Source: Insolitispirillum peregrinum | GTDB taxonomy: Bacteria; Pseudomonadota; Alphaproteobacteria; Rhodospirillales; Rhodospirillaceae | Direction: 5' to 3' | DNA length: 64,000 bases | Assembly: GCF_900156605.1 (NCBI RefSeq) | Contig: NZ_FTOA01000006.1 | Location: forward strand, 1 to 64,000 | Shown here: positions 14,424-24,607 of the stretch, piece after piece | How the letters are laid out: the number at the start of each line of letters is the position of its first letter | How positions within the stretch are numbered: the first letter of the stretch is position 1 | Position numbers and translations under genes: made by a program | The notes under the pieces: generated by a model | What the model saw: the letters and a program-made list of their open reading frames with translations, nothing else | The model's database searches: none | Told to the model about the DNA's origin: nothing

Positions 14424-16421
14424 TTATTCGAACTCGATGATGATCTGGTCAACGGCCAGCGAGCCACCGGCGGCAGCGTGAACTTTCTTCACCTTGCCAT
14501 CCTGTTCGGCGCGCAGGACGTTTTCCATCTTCATCGCTTCGACCACTGCCAGCTTTTCACCGGCCTTGATCTCCTGACCATCGACGACATCGACCGAGAC
14601 CAACAGGCCCGGCATCGGCGACAGCAGATAGCGCGACATGTCGGGCGGCAGCTTGACCGGCATCAGCTTGTCGAGCTGGGCGGCACGCGGCTCCAGCACC
14701 TTGACGTCGGCAGCCGAGCCCTGATGGAACAACTGATAGCCGATGCCCTTTTTGGCCCGGTCCACCTGCACCACGCTCACCTGACCATTGATGGTCCCGA
14801 CCCACAGCGGCTGGCCGAAAATCCAGTCGCTTTCGACGGTGTGGCTGGCGGTTTCGGTTTTCACCGTCCACTGACCGTCCTTGGCATCATAGCTGATGCT
14901 GACCGGGTGATAGACGTCATCACCGAACTTCACCACATAGTCGGCACCGACCTGACGGCCATGGCCGCTCATCTGGTTGGAGATCTGCGCGGCGCGGACC
15001 TGTTCCAGATGGTTGATGGTGGCGGCGACACAGACCAGCACCGTCGGGTCTTCCGGCGGCAGGTCGGTGGCGTTGAAGCCGTCCTTGTACTCTTCGGCGA
15101 TGAAGTTGGTGGTCAGGCGACCATCGACAAACCGCTGCTTGCCCAGCAGGGAGGCAAGGAACGGGATGTTGTGCGACACGCCACGGATATAGAACTGATC
15201 CAGCGCGGTGCGCATGTGCAGGATGGCTTCGTTGCGGTCCGCCCCATAGGTGATCAGCTTGGCGATCATCGGGTCGTAGAACATCGAAATTTCGCCGCCT
15301 TCATAGACGCCGGTATCGACACGCACGCTGTCGCTTTCGGCGGGCGGCAGGTAGCGCACCAGGCGGCCGGTGGACGGCAGGAAGTTGCGGTACGGGTCTT
15401 CGGCGTAAATGCGCGATTCCATCGCCCAGCCGGTGATGGTGACGTCGGACTGCTGCAGGGTCAGCTGTTGACCGGCGGCAATCTTGATCATCCATTCGAC
15501 CAGATCGAGGCCTGTGATCAGTTCGGTGACCGGGTGTTCCACCTGGAGACGGGTGTTCATTTCCAGGAAATAGAAGTTCCGGTGGGCATCGACGATGAAT
15601 TCCACCGTCCCGGCCGACTTGTACTGCACGGCCTTGGCCAGCGCGACGGCCTGTTCGCCCATCGCCTTGCGGGTGGCGTCGTCGAGGAACGGCGACGGCG
15701 CCTCTTCGATCACCTTCTGGTGGCGACGCTGGATCGAGCATTCGCGTTCGACCAGATACAGGCAGTTGTCGCCGTCGGACAGCACCTGGATTTCGATGTG
15801 GCGCGGCTGTTCAACGAACTTTTCGATGAACACGCGGTCGTCACCGAACGACGAGCGGGCTTCGGAGGTGGAGCGCTCGAAGCCGTCGCGGGCTTCGTCA
15901 TCGTTCCACGCCACGCGCATGCCCTTGCCGCCGCCGCCCGCCGAGGCCTTGATCATCACCGGATAGCCGATCTGGCTGGCGATTTTCACCGCTTCGTCGG
16001 CGTCCTTGATGATCCCCATATAGCCGGGGACGGTCGACACACCGGCTTCGGCGGCCAGTTTCTTGGAGGTGATCTTGTCGCCCATGGCTTCGATGGCATA
16101 GGCATCGGGGCCGATGAAGGCAATCCCGGCCTTGGCCAGCGCTTCCTGGAACGCCTTGTTTTCCGACAGGAAGCCATAGCCCGGATGGACAGCTTCGGCG
16201 CCGGTGTCCTTGCAGGCCTGAACGATGCGTTCCATCACCAGATAGGACTGGGCGGTCGGGGCCGGGCCGATGAACACCGCTTCGTCGGCCATCTGCACAT
16301 GCAGGGCTTCCCGGTCGGCTTCGGAATAGACCGCAACGGTCTTGATGCCCATTTTGCGCGCCGTCTTGATGACGCGGCAGGCGATTTCGCCTCGGTTGGC
16401 GATGAGGATTTTCTTGAACAT
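14424..16421 (-). CDS. pccA: Propionyl-CoA carboxylase alpha subunit (biotin carboxylase + biotin carrier)
   Basis: The 665-residue protein begins FKKILIANRGEIACRV, the standard start of biotin carboxylases. An ATP-grasp domain follows with the glycine-rich loop ASAGGGGKGMRV (about 162-173) and the EMNTRLQVEHPVTE motif. A linker and BT-type domain lead to a biotinyl domain with VVEAMKMEN, whose Lys (about 631) carries biotin. With PccB it carboxylates propionyl-CoA to methylmalonyl-CoA, feeding odd-chain fatty acid and branched-chain amino acid carbon into succinyl-CoA. Length and domain order favour PCC over the shorter acetyl-CoA carboxylase AccC. It lies 30 bases after pccB. Confidence 0.93.
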   Translation of the reverse strand: MFKKILIANRGEIACRVIKTARKMGIKTVAVYSEADREALHVQMADEAVFIGPAPTAQSYLVMERIVQACKDTGAEAVHPGYGFLSENKAFQEALAKAGIAFIGPDAYAIEAMGDKITSKKLAAEAGVSTVPGYMGIIKDADEAVKIASQIGYPVMIKASAGGGGKGMRVAWNDDEARDGFERSTSEARSSFGDDRVFIEKFVEQPRHIEIQVLSDGDNCLYLVERECSIQRRHQKVIEEAPSPFLDDATRKAMGEQAVALAKAVQYKSAGTVEFIVDAHRNFYFLEMNTRLQVEHPVTELITGLDLVEWMIKIAAGQQLTLQQSDVTITGWAMESRIYAEDPYRNFLPSTGRLVRYLPPAESDSVRVDTGVYEGGEISMFYDPMIAKLITYGADRNEAILHMRTALDQFYIRGVSHNIPFLASLLGKQRFVDGRLTTNFIAEEYKDGFNATDLPPEDPTVLVCVAATINHLEQVRAAQISNQMSGHGRQVGADYVVKFGDDVYHPVSISYDAKDGQWTVKTETASHTVESDWIFGQPLWVGTINGQVSVVQVDRAKKGIGYQLFHQGSAADVKVLEPRAAQLDKLMPVKLPPDMSRYLLSPMPGLLVSVDVVDGQEIKAGEKLAVVEAMKMENVLRAEQDGKVKKVHAAAGGSLAVDQIIIEFE

Positions 16422-16451
16422 GGTTGCCTTACCCTTTTCGCGTCAACGGAC

Positions 16452-17984
<1,533 letters not shown>

Positions 17985-18236
17985 TAGTCCCCCAGTAACA
18001 TCTCTAAGACGCTTCCGGCCCCTCACGGCGGTGAGCCGGTGAGTCCATTCTTTCGGGTGGGATGACGCCTGCCCTCAAGTGGACTTTCGGGGTGATCGAA
18101 TACCATACTTGCGAGCGTTGTGGGGATAAAAAAGCACGGAAAACACAAGCCTTTTATGCTGCATGTGCGAAAAAGCTGATAAAATAACGAAAATTTCGCC
18201 GTTGTCGTTCCCCTGCCTGCGTGATACTCACAGGTC

Positions 18237-18809
18237 ATGTCACAGATCATGAAACTTGCCCTCGAAATGGGGCCGCTTCTGGTGTTCTTCATCAGCAATG
18301 CCAAATTCGGCATCCTGACGGGGACGCTGGCGTTCGTCATCGCCACCACCATTGCCTTGCTGGCATCGTGGGTGATTGCCCGCCGGGTGCCGATGATGCC
18401 GATGATCTCGGGCGTGTTCGTGCTGGTCTTTGGCGGCCTGACGGTGATCCTTGCCGACGAGATGTTCATCAAGATCAAGCCGACGCTGGTCAACCTGCTG
18501 TTTGCAGGTGCGCTGACCTTTGGCTATCTGACCCGCCGCAATTACCTGCAACTGGTGCTCGGCAGTGCCTTTTCGCTGACCGAGCAGGGATGGCGGACGC
18601 TGACCGTCCGCTGGGCGGTGTTTTTTGTGGTGCTGGCGGTGCTGAACGAAGTGGTCTGGCGCTCGGTGCCGACCGATAGCTGGGTGGACTTCAAGGTGTT
18701 CGGCATTCTGCCGCTGACCATCGTGTTCAGTCTGACGCAAGTGCCGCTGTTGCTGCGCCACGCCGTTCCCGAAAACACCACGCCAGAGGGCGAAGACAAG
18801 CCGGACTGA
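18237..18809 (+). CDS. yciB: Inner-membrane-spanning protein YciB / septation protein A family
   Basis: The 190-residue protein opens with the family signature LALEMGPLLVFFISNAKFGI and has about five membrane segments, including LLFAGALTFGYLTRRNY, AVFFVVLAVLNEVVWRSV and a final PLTIVFSLTQVPLLLRH. YciB/IspZ proteins sit in the inner membrane and affect cell-envelope synthesis and septation. It is divergent from pccB and apparently a single-gene unit. Confidence 0.92.
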   Translation: MSQIMKLALEMGPLLVFFISNAKFGILTGTLAFVIATTIALLASWVIARRVPMMPMISGVFVLVFGGLTVILADEMFIKIKPTLVNLLFAGALTFGYLTRRNYLQLVLGSAFSLTEQGWRTLTVRWAVFFVVLAVLNEVVWRSVPTDSWVDFKVFGILPLTIVFSLTQVPLLLRHAVPENTTPEGEDKPD

Positions 18810-18908
18810 TCCTGTTCTGCCGTCTCACCGCTATATGTATGATTGTCGGCACCCATCAGCATAGTGCCACGACGAGCAAGTGGCTCTCCACTTTTTCAGG
18901 GCAAGTCC

Positions 18909-19820
18909 ATGAACATCGTACAAGCCAACGGCATTGAGCTGGCCTATGACAGTTTCGGCGACCAAACCAACGAAGCGATCCTGCTGATCGCTGGGCTGGG
19001 CACGCAGATGATTCGATGGACGGAGCCGTTCTGCGAAGAACTGGCAGCGTGTGGTTATCGCGTGATCCGTTTCGACAACCGCGATGCTGGCTGTTCGACA
19101 CATTTCAGCCAATGCTCCCCGCCGGATTTCGGCACGCTGGCCGCAGTGCTGATGGCCGGACAACGACCGGATGTTCCTTATACACTCTACGACATGGCTG
19201 CGGACGCAATAAGCTTGCTCGATGCTCTCTCCATTGATCGGACGCATGTCGTCGGTCGGTCAATGGGCGGCATGATCGCGCAGATTATGGCGAGCGAGCA
19301 TCCCGAGCGGGTGCTATCCCTGACCTCGATCATGTCCAGCACGGGCAATGCCGGGCTTCCGCAAGCTGCGCCCGACATCATGGCGATGATGATGCGCCCC
19401 GCACCCGATCCGTTTTCCGATGAAGAGGGGTTTCTGGCGCAGTCCATCGCCTTCGCGCAGCGCATCTCAGGGTCTATGTACCCGCTCGACGGTGAGGCTT
19501 ACCGTCGCCTTGTGCGGGAAGAAATCCAGCGTGCATACGATCCTGCCGGTACTGGCCGACAAATCGCGGCGATGGCCGTTACTGGCGATCGCCGGTTAAG
19601 GCTGGCAACCATCACGGCGCCAGCGCTCGTCGTGCATGGGATGGATGATCCGCTCATTCTTCCGGCCTGCGGCGAGGATACCGCCATTTCGATCCCCAAT
19701 GCGGACCTCATGATGATCGAAGGTATGGGTCATGATGTGCCGCCGGCGCTTTATCAGACGGTTGCGAAGGCGATTGACCATACGGCTCGGCGAGCCTTAA
19801 CGATGGACGCTCGTCCCTGA
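18909..19820 (+). CDS. Alpha/beta-hydrolase fold protein
   Basis: A 303-residue hydrolase. The nucleophile elbow is GRSMGG (about residues 114-119), the acid is probably in HGMDDPLILP and the catalytic His in GMGHDVP near the C-terminus, in the usual order. There is no signal peptide, so it should be cytoplasmic. The start at 18909 (MNIVQANGIELAYDSFG) is where the family begins; an earlier in-frame ATG at 18843 would add 22 unrelated residues. The substrate is unknown; ester or peroxidase-type activity are both possible in this fold. It is followed directly by a tandem repeat block. Confidence 0.88.
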   Translation: MNIVQANGIELAYDSFGDQTNEAILLIAGLGTQMIRWTEPFCEELAACGYRVIRFDNRDAGCSTHFSQCSPPDFGTLAAVLMAGQRPDVPYTLYDMAADAISLLDALSIDRTHVVGRSMGGMIAQIMASEHPERVLSLTSIMSSTGNAGLPQAAPDIMAMMMRPAPDPFSDEEGFLAQSIAFAQRISGSMYPLDGEAYRRLVREEIQRAYDPAGTGRQIAAMAVTGDRRLRLATITAPALVVHGMDDPLILPACGEDTAISIPNADLMMIEGMGHDVPPALYQTVAKAIDHTARRALTMDARP

Positions 19821-19892
19821 GTGTTCAGCGGACCAATCCCCTCTGCCGCCCCGTTGCCATGACAGCGATCCTCCCTGCACGACGCCCATAGA

Positions 19893-20197
19893 GCATTTTC
19901 AAGTTGACCGTCTCCGGTCAACGGCTCGGAAAATGCGGCACTAAAAGGGGAGGGCATTTTCAAGTTGACCGTCTCCGGTCAACGGCTCGGAAAATGCGGC
20001 ACTAAAAGGGGAGGGCATTTTCAAGTTGACCGTCTCCGGTCAACGGCTCGGAAAATGCGGCACTAAAAGGGGAGGGCATTTTCAAGTTGACCGTCTCCGG
20101 TCAACGGCTCGGAAAATGCGGCCTTAAAAGGGAAGAGCATTTTCAAGTTGACCGTCTCCGGTCAACAGCTCGGAAAATGCGGCCCTAAAAGGGAAGA
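19893..20197. repeat. Five tandem 61-bp nested-palindrome repeats
   Basis: Five head-to-tail copies begin at 19893, 19954, 20015, 20076 and 20137, exactly 61 bases apart. Each copy holds a nested palindrome: outer arms GCATTTTC/GAAAATGC, inner arms GTTGACC/GGTCAAC around GTCTCC. The first three are almost identical; the fourth and fifth differ by a few bases in the tail and, in the fifth, in the inter-arm segment. There are no spacers between copies, so this is not CRISPR. RNA copies would fold into strong hairpins. Confidence 0.95.
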
Positions 20198-20226
20198 GCG
20201 TTTTCGCTCGGTGTGAAAACGCTCTA
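20194..20226. repeat. Palindrome of the AGAGC(A/G)TTT family, end of the array
   Basis: AGAGCGTTTTC and GAAAACGCTCT surround a short loop. It closes the tandem array and shares its outer arms, with one base changed, with the 61-bp units and with the palindrome at 56331-56374. It may act as a terminator or be a mobile palindromic element. Confidence 0.8.
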
Positions 20227-20442
20227 ATCTCGCGGCTGGGGTGGCTATCGATGACCGGTCGCCATGGGACAAGCGTGAACCTGTGGCTCCGTTCTACCAC
20301 CGCGACCTTGTCGCCGGGGCCGGTGGAGAGAGGGAGGAACTGTCGGGCACGATTTGAACGTAAATTTAGTGTTGTATATTTTATATTTGACAGTCAATTT
20401 TGCGTGTTTCATCATGGCGGAAATGATGAACGAGGTGCCCTG
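20227..20442 (+). promoter_or_regulatory. Upstream region of the sulfate importer genes
   Basis: No gene was found. The last 90 bases become AT-rich, with TATATTTTATATTTGAC, a plausible place for the promoter. I could not pick a single convincing -35/-10 pair or a regulator site. Confidence 0.35.
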
Positions 20443-21453
20443 ATGCGTTTCCCCCTGCGAGTAGCCCTGATTGTTGCCGCCCTGTTCGGTCCGGTGACCG
20501 CCGCGCGCGCCGATGACGCCGCCCCCGAGACGATCCTGAATGCGTCTTACGACATCGCCCGCGAGCTGTTCGAAGCCCTGAACCCGCCGTTCGCCGCCCA
20601 ATGGCAGAAAAGCTCTGGCAAGCCGCTGGAGATCAAGCAATCCCATGCCGGGTCTTCCAAGCAGGCGCGTGCCATCCTCGAAGGTCTGCCCGCCGACGTG
20701 GTGACCTTCAATCAGGTGACCGACATTCAGGCGCTGGTGGACAAGGGCTTTGTTCGTCCGGACTGGCAGCAGGCGTTCCCCAATGCCGCCTCGCCGTACT
20801 ATTCCCTGCCAGCCTTTGCGGTGCGCAAGGGCAACCCCAAGAACATCCACAACTGGGACGATCTGGCCCGTTCGGATGTCAAGGTGATCATGGCCAACCC
20901 CAAGACCTCGGGGAATGGTCGCTATGCCTATCTGGCGGCCTATGCCTTTGCCCGAGACCTGTACAAGGGGGATGACGCCAAGGCGCAGGAGTTCATCGGC
21001 AAAGTGGTCAGCAATGTGCCGGTGTTCGACACCGGCGGACGCGGTGCCACCACCACCTTTACCGAGCGCAGCACGGGTGACGTGCTGGTGACCTTTGAAT
21101 CCGAGGTCAATTCCCTGGTGAAGGAATTCGGTGCCGACAAGTATGAAAAAGTCGTGCCGCCCAGCAGCCTGCTGGCGGAATTCCCGGTGGCGGTGGTGGA
21201 CAAGGTGGCTGAAAAGCGCGGGTCCAAGGCGATTGTGACCGCCTACCTGAACTACCTGTACGCCCCCGAAGCGCAGGAAATCCTGGCCAGTTTTGCCTAT
21301 CGTGTCCGCAACACCGACATTGCGGCCAGGCACGCTGCGGACTTCCCGCCGGTCAAGCTTTATACCATCGACAGCTTTGGCGGTTGGGAGCAAGCCCAGA
21401 AAGTTCACTTCGCCAGTGGCGGAACCTTTGATCAGGTGTTCGAGAAAAAGTGA
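20443..21453 (+). CDS. Sulfate/thiosulfate ABC transporter substrate-binding protein
   Basis: A 336-residue periplasmic protein. It has a signal peptide (about residues 1-22, ending ARA), then the family hallmarks LNASYDIARELFE, KQSHAGSSKQARAILEGLPADVV and NPKTSGNGRYAYLAAYA, which form the sulfate site in Sbp/CysP proteins. It binds sulfate or thiosulfate and delivers it to the CysT-CysW permease encoded directly downstream. The start at 20443 was chosen for the signal peptide; longer in-frame extensions have no family similarity. The stop overlaps the GTG start of the next gene. Confidence 0.93.
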   Translation: MRFPLRVALIVAALFGPVTAARADDAAPETILNASYDIARELFEALNPPFAAQWQKSSGKPLEIKQSHAGSSKQARAILEGLPADVVTFNQVTDIQALVDKGFVRPDWQQAFPNAASPYYSLPAFAVRKGNPKNIHNWDDLARSDVKVIMANPKTSGNGRYAYLAAYAFARDLYKGDDAKAQEFIGKVVSNVPVFDTGGRGATTTFTERSTGDVLVTFESEVNSLVKEFGADKYEKVVPPSSLLAEFPVAVVDKVAEKRGSKAIVTAYLNYLYAPEAQEILASFAYRVRNTDIAARHAADFPPVKLYTIDSFGGWEQAQKVHFASGGTFDQVFEKK

Positions 21454-22328
21454 GTGTTCCTGCCGATATCGGGCAACGTCGGGCGGCGCCGTTCCTGAAC
21501 TGGAAACGGCGCCGCAGCGTCTTGCCGGGGTTCTCCCTCACCATGGGGATCACCCTGTTCTATCTGGGGCTGATTGTCCTGCTGCCGCTGGGGGTGATGC
21601 TGACGCGGGCCGCCGGGCTGGGGCTGGACGAGTTCCTGCGCGCCGCCTTTAACCCGCGCGCGCTGGCGACCTACAAGGTCACCCTGCTGTCTGCCGCCGA
21701 AGCCACCGCCTTCAATGCCTGCGCCGGGCTGTTGTTTGCCTGGGTGCTGGCCCGCTATGACTTCCCCGGTCGGCGGGTGATGGATGCGATCATTGATCTG
21801 CCGTTCGCCATGCCAACGGCGGTTGCCGGTCTGGCACTCAGCACCGCCTTTGCCCACAACGGCTGGCTGGGGCAGTATCTCGATCCGCTGGGGATCAAGA
21901 TCGCCCACGCCCAGCCGGGGATCGCCATTGCGATGGCCTTTACCAGCCTGCCGTTCGTCGTCCGCAGCATTCAGCCGGTGCTGGAAGACATGGACAGCGA
22001 TGTCGAGGAAGCCGGGCGGACGCTGGGGGCCACCGAAGGCCAGATTTTCCGCCGTATCCTGTTGCCGACCATCCTGCCTGCGGTGCTGGCCGGGGCTTCG
22101 CTGGCCTTTGCCCGCAGTCTGGGGGAGTTTGGGGCGATCATCTTCATCGCGGGCAATCGTCCCTTTGATACGGAAATCTCCGCCCTGCTGATTTTCATCC
22201 GCCTCGAAGAATATGAATTCGGTGCGGCCACTGCCATTGCCACTACCGTTCTGCTGGCGGCCTTTGCGCTGATGCTGCTGACCAATCTGGTGCAGTCGTG
22301 GCACCAGCGTTACCTGCGCCGGGGGTAG
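21450..22328 (+). CDS. cysT: Sulfate ABC transporter permease CysT
   Basis: A 292-residue permease with about six membrane segments, beginning MGITLFYLGLIVLLPLGVML. The ABC-permease coupling region is EEAGRTLGATEGQIFRRILLPTILPAVLAG (EAA loop). Together with CysW it forms the membrane channel for sulfate. It starts with GTG overlapping the previous stop, so translation is coupled. Confidence 0.93.
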   Translation: MSVPADIGQRRAAPFLNWKRRRSVLPGFSLTMGITLFYLGLIVLLPLGVMLTRAAGLGLDEFLRAAFNPRALATYKVTLLSAAEATAFNACAGLLFAWVLARYDFPGRRVMDAIIDLPFAMPTAVAGLALSTAFAHNGWLGQYLDPLGIKIAHAQPGIAIAMAFTSLPFVVRSIQPVLEDMDSDVEEAGRTLGATEGQIFRRILLPTILPAVLAGASLAFARSLGEFGAIIFIAGNRPFDTEISALLIFIRLEEYEFGAATAIATTVLLAAFALMLLTNLVQSWHQRYLRRG

Positions 22329-22334
22329 GATTTG

Positions 22335-23192
22335 ATGCTTCCCACCATGATCACTCCGCACAAACCGCATCCCCAGCACCGTGGCTGGCGGCAACGCCTG
22401 TTGATCGGGGCTGCCGTCCTGCTGGCCGGGCTGTTCCTGCTGGTTCCCATCATCGTTATTTTCCAGCAGGCGTTTGCCAAGGGCTGGGCGGGCTGGTGGC
22501 ACGCGGTCAGTCAGCCGGAAACGCTGTATGCCGTCGGCCTCAGTCTGGTGGTGGTGGCGATTGTTGCCCCGATCAATGCTGTTTACGGGCTGGCGGTGGC
22601 GTGGCTGATCACCCGCTTCCGCTTTACCGGGCGCCGGGTTCTGGTGGCTCTGGTCGAGGTGCCGTTTTCGGTCTCGCCGATCGTGGCCGGGGTGGCCTAT
22701 CTGATGGTCTATGGCAGCAACGGCCTGTTCGGCCCGTGGCTGGAGGCGATGGACCTGAAGGTGATGTTCGCCGTTCCCGGCATCGTGCTGGCCACCCTGT
22801 TCGTCACTAGTCCGTTCATCGCCCGCGAGTTGTTGCCGTTGATGGAGCTGCAAGGGATTGATCAGGAAGAAGCCTCGCTGTCACTGGGGGCCAGTGGCCT
22901 GAAGACCTTTGTGCGGGTGACGCTACCGAACATCAAGTGGGCCCTGTATTACGGCATCATCCTGTGCGTTGCCCGCAGTCTGGGCGAGTTTGGCGCGGTG
23001 TCGGTGGTGTCGGGGCAGATTCGCGGCGAAACCAACACCCTACCGCTGCAAATCGACCTGCTGTATCACGACTATGACAGCTCGGGGGCCTTTGCGGCCG
23101 CATCCATCCTGACCCTGCTGGCACTGATCAGTCTGGTGCTGAAGCTGGTGGTTGAAGCGCATTTTGAGCAGACAGCCAAAGAAGACGGCTGA
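22335..23192 (+). CDS. cysW: Sulfate ABC transporter permease CysW
   Basis: This permease has 285 residues with six or so membrane segments, the EAA loop (QEEASLSLGASGLKTFVRVTLPNIKWAL) and the CysW-typical stretch SLGEFGAVSVVSGQIRGETNTLPLQI. It pairs with CysT. The start is placed at ATG 22335 rather than the TTG just before it. The ATPase gene cysA, which normally follows, is missing: a repeat block and a lipoprotein gene come next. The ATPase must be supplied from elsewhere. Confidence 0.93.
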   Translation: MLPTMITPHKPHPQHRGWRQRLLIGAAVLLAGLFLLVPIIVIFQQAFAKGWAGWWHAVSQPETLYAVGLSLVVVAIVAPINAVYGLAVAWLITRFRFTGRRVLVALVEVPFSVSPIVAGVAYLMVYGSNGLFGPWLEAMDLKVMFAVPGIVLATLFVTSPFIARELLPLMELQGIDQEEASLSLGASGLKTFVRVTLPNIKWALYYGIILCVARSLGEFGAVSVVSGQIRGETNTLPLQIDLLYHDYDSSGAFAAASILTLLALISLVLKLVVEAHFEQTAKEDG

Positions 23193-23198
23193 TCTGGA

Positions 23199-23355
23199 GG
23201 ATTGTGCGAAAACCGGTTCCCGCTTTTCGCACAATCCTCGTTTGTTCGGTCGGTCGCATTGTTTTTGCGAAAACCGCTTCCCACTTTTCGCACAATGCTT
23301 GTTTGTTCGGTCGCATTGTTTTTGCGAAAACCGGTTTCCACTTTTTGCACAATGC
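23199..23355. repeat. Three palindromic GCGAAAAccg elements
   Basis: Three related palindromes lie at 23199-23237, 23256-23298 and 23313-23355. The first has perfect 14-base arms (GGATTGTGCGAAAA and its complement). The second and third have arms of the GCATTGT...TTTGCGAAAA / TTTTCGCACAATGC type and are 57 bases apart. The loops (CCGGTTCCCGC and variants) are conserved. They lie between cysW and the next gene and could also serve as transcription or mRNA ends. A half-copy occurs at 51076-51092. Confidence 0.9.
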
Positions 23356-23432
23356 TCTGAAACTACAGTTTTGCCGCATTTGGCAGGCAGGGTAAGCTCC
23401 TGACGACGTTCTTTCTATCAGGAGCTTTATTG

Positions 23433-24086
23433 ATGGCCTCCCCCTCGTCCGATCAGCCGACCGCCGCAGCCCTGTCCCGGCGCAGCCTGCTGGCCCGCGT
23501 GGCCGGTGGCGTTGCCCTTGGTGTTACCCTGCCGTCGCTCAGTGCCTGTGCCGAGACGCCTCCGGCTCCGCAGGCCCCGGCGCAGGTCGGCTGGAGCCAC
23601 AAGCCGCCGATCACCCTGGCCGCCATGGGGCCGGAAGTGCTGGTCAACTATGTCTCGCCGCGCCACGATCCCAACGTTGAACACCTGATGCCGCTGTCGC
23701 CGGAACAGGCGATCCGTACCTGGGCGCGCGAGCGTCTGCAGTGCAACGGCTTTGGCACCCGCACCGTGCGGGTGGTGGTTGATGATGCCTCGGTGATCGA
23801 GGTGCCGCTGGAAACCAAGGGCGGCCTGAAGGGCTTTTTCACCGACGAGCCGGAAACCCGCTATGACGCCAAGGCGGTGGTGTCGATCCAGCTGGTCGAT
23901 GACGGAGGCACCGTGCTGACCCAGATCCGGCAGGAAGCCTGGCGCTCGCGTTCGATCAACGAGAAATCCTCGATTGCCGAACGGGAACGCGCCTGGTCGG
24001 AACTGATCGAGCTGATGATGCAGGACCTTGATGGCGCGATCGAAAGCGGCATCCGCTCGTATTTTGGCGATGCGGTGGTGCGGTAA
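23433..24086 (+). CDS. Uncharacterised lipoprotein with twin-arginine-like signal
   Basis: A 217-residue protein. Its N-terminus has SRRSLLARVAGGVALGV followed by a lipobox ending LSAC (about residues 33-36), suggesting Tat-type export or an unusual Sec signal, then lipid attachment at Cys. The mature part has no motif I can assign; it contains an alternating beta pattern in TRTVRVVVDDASVIEVPLE and a long C-terminal helix (SIAERERAWSELIELMMQD). The start at 23433 follows AGGAG. It appears to be a single-gene unit bounded by palindromes upstream and a terminator downstream. Confidence 0.8.
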   Translation: MASPSSDQPTAAALSRRSLLARVAGGVALGVTLPSLSACAETPPAPQAPAQVGWSHKPPITLAAMGPEVLVNYVSPRHDPNVEHLMPLSPEQAIRTWARERLQCNGFGTRTVRVVVDDASVIEVPLETKGGLKGFFTDEPETRYDAKAVVSIQLVDDGGTVLTQIRQEAWRSRSINEKSSIAERERAWSELIELMMQDLDGAIESGIRSYFGDAVVR

Positions 24087-24106
24087 GTCTGGCGACGAAT
24101 AGCAAG

Positions 24107-24129
24107 GATGCGGAGCGTTGCTCCGCATC
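24107..24129. terminator. Hairpin after the lipoprotein gene
   Basis: GATGCGGAGC and GCTCCGCATC form a ten-base stem 20 bases after the stop. No T-run follows, so it probably stabilises or punctuates the mRNA together with the true terminator at 24159. Confidence 0.6.
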
Positions 24130-24158
24130 TCGTCGAGGCCGGAGTGTTGGCCTCACGC

Positions 24159-24187
24159 AAGGGCAGACAACCGTCTGCCCTTTTTTT
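24159..24187 (+). terminator. Rho-independent terminator before the Hxs genes
   Basis: AAGGGCAGAC and GTCTGCCC form a stem with a short loop, followed by seven T. It separates the lipoprotein gene from the Hxs operon, whose AT-rich promoter region runs from about 24200 to 24312. Confidence 0.9.
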
Positions 24188-24312
24188 ATGTCCTGCCACT
24201 CATGGCTGTGTAATATTTTTAGTTGTATTTTTATGAAATATTTCTCATATGTTTTATTCATGTCGTATGCTGTACAACCACACCACATGGGACATGAAGG
24301 GGCGAGCCATAA

Positions 24313-24597
24313 ATGAAGCGTTTCCTGGGATCTTTTGCAGCCATCGCAGCCAGCTTTTCCGCAACGGCTCAGGCAGCCATCGCGCCGGAGGAAAAGGCCG
24401 CGCCGGTTGAAACCGCAGCCCTTAGCGGCCCTGCGTCAGCGGTGGAGCACATCTTTCAGGTTCCCGATGGCAAAGGTGATTTGATGGATTTTGTCCTGCG
24501 GCCATCCGGGAATGACGGCATGCTCTTTGCGTCGCACCGGAGCCATGCCTCGCATGTCTCACATGGTTCGCATTCATCGCATTACAGCAGCCGGTAA
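24313..24597 (+). CDS. hxsA: His-Xaa-Ser repeat peptide precursor (HxsA-like)
   Basis: A 94-residue secreted precursor. Residues 1-22 are a Sec signal peptide (cleavage near AQA). A short proline- and alanine-rich region follows, then IFQVPDGKGDLMDFVLRPS, possibly the part recognised by the maturases. The C-terminus carries six consecutive HxS triplets starting at His75, 78, 81, 84, 87 and 90 and ends SSR. In Hxs systems the radical-SAM enzymes HxsB and HxsC are thought to modify this repeat. The ribosome site is GAAGGGGCGAG before ATG. It is the first gene of the hxsA-hxsD-hxsB-hxsC operon. The exact modification is not known from the sequence. Confidence 0.88.
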   Translation: MKRFLGSFAAIAASFSATAQAAIAPEEKAAPVETAALSGPASAVEHIFQVPDGKGDLMDFVLRPSGNDGMLFASHRSHASHVSHGSHSSHYSSR

Positions 24598-24607
24598 GGG
24601 TGCAGAG

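Noticed and set aside
19893-20226. CRISPR array
   Set aside because: The units are contiguous with no unique spacers, and each is itself a nested palindrome.
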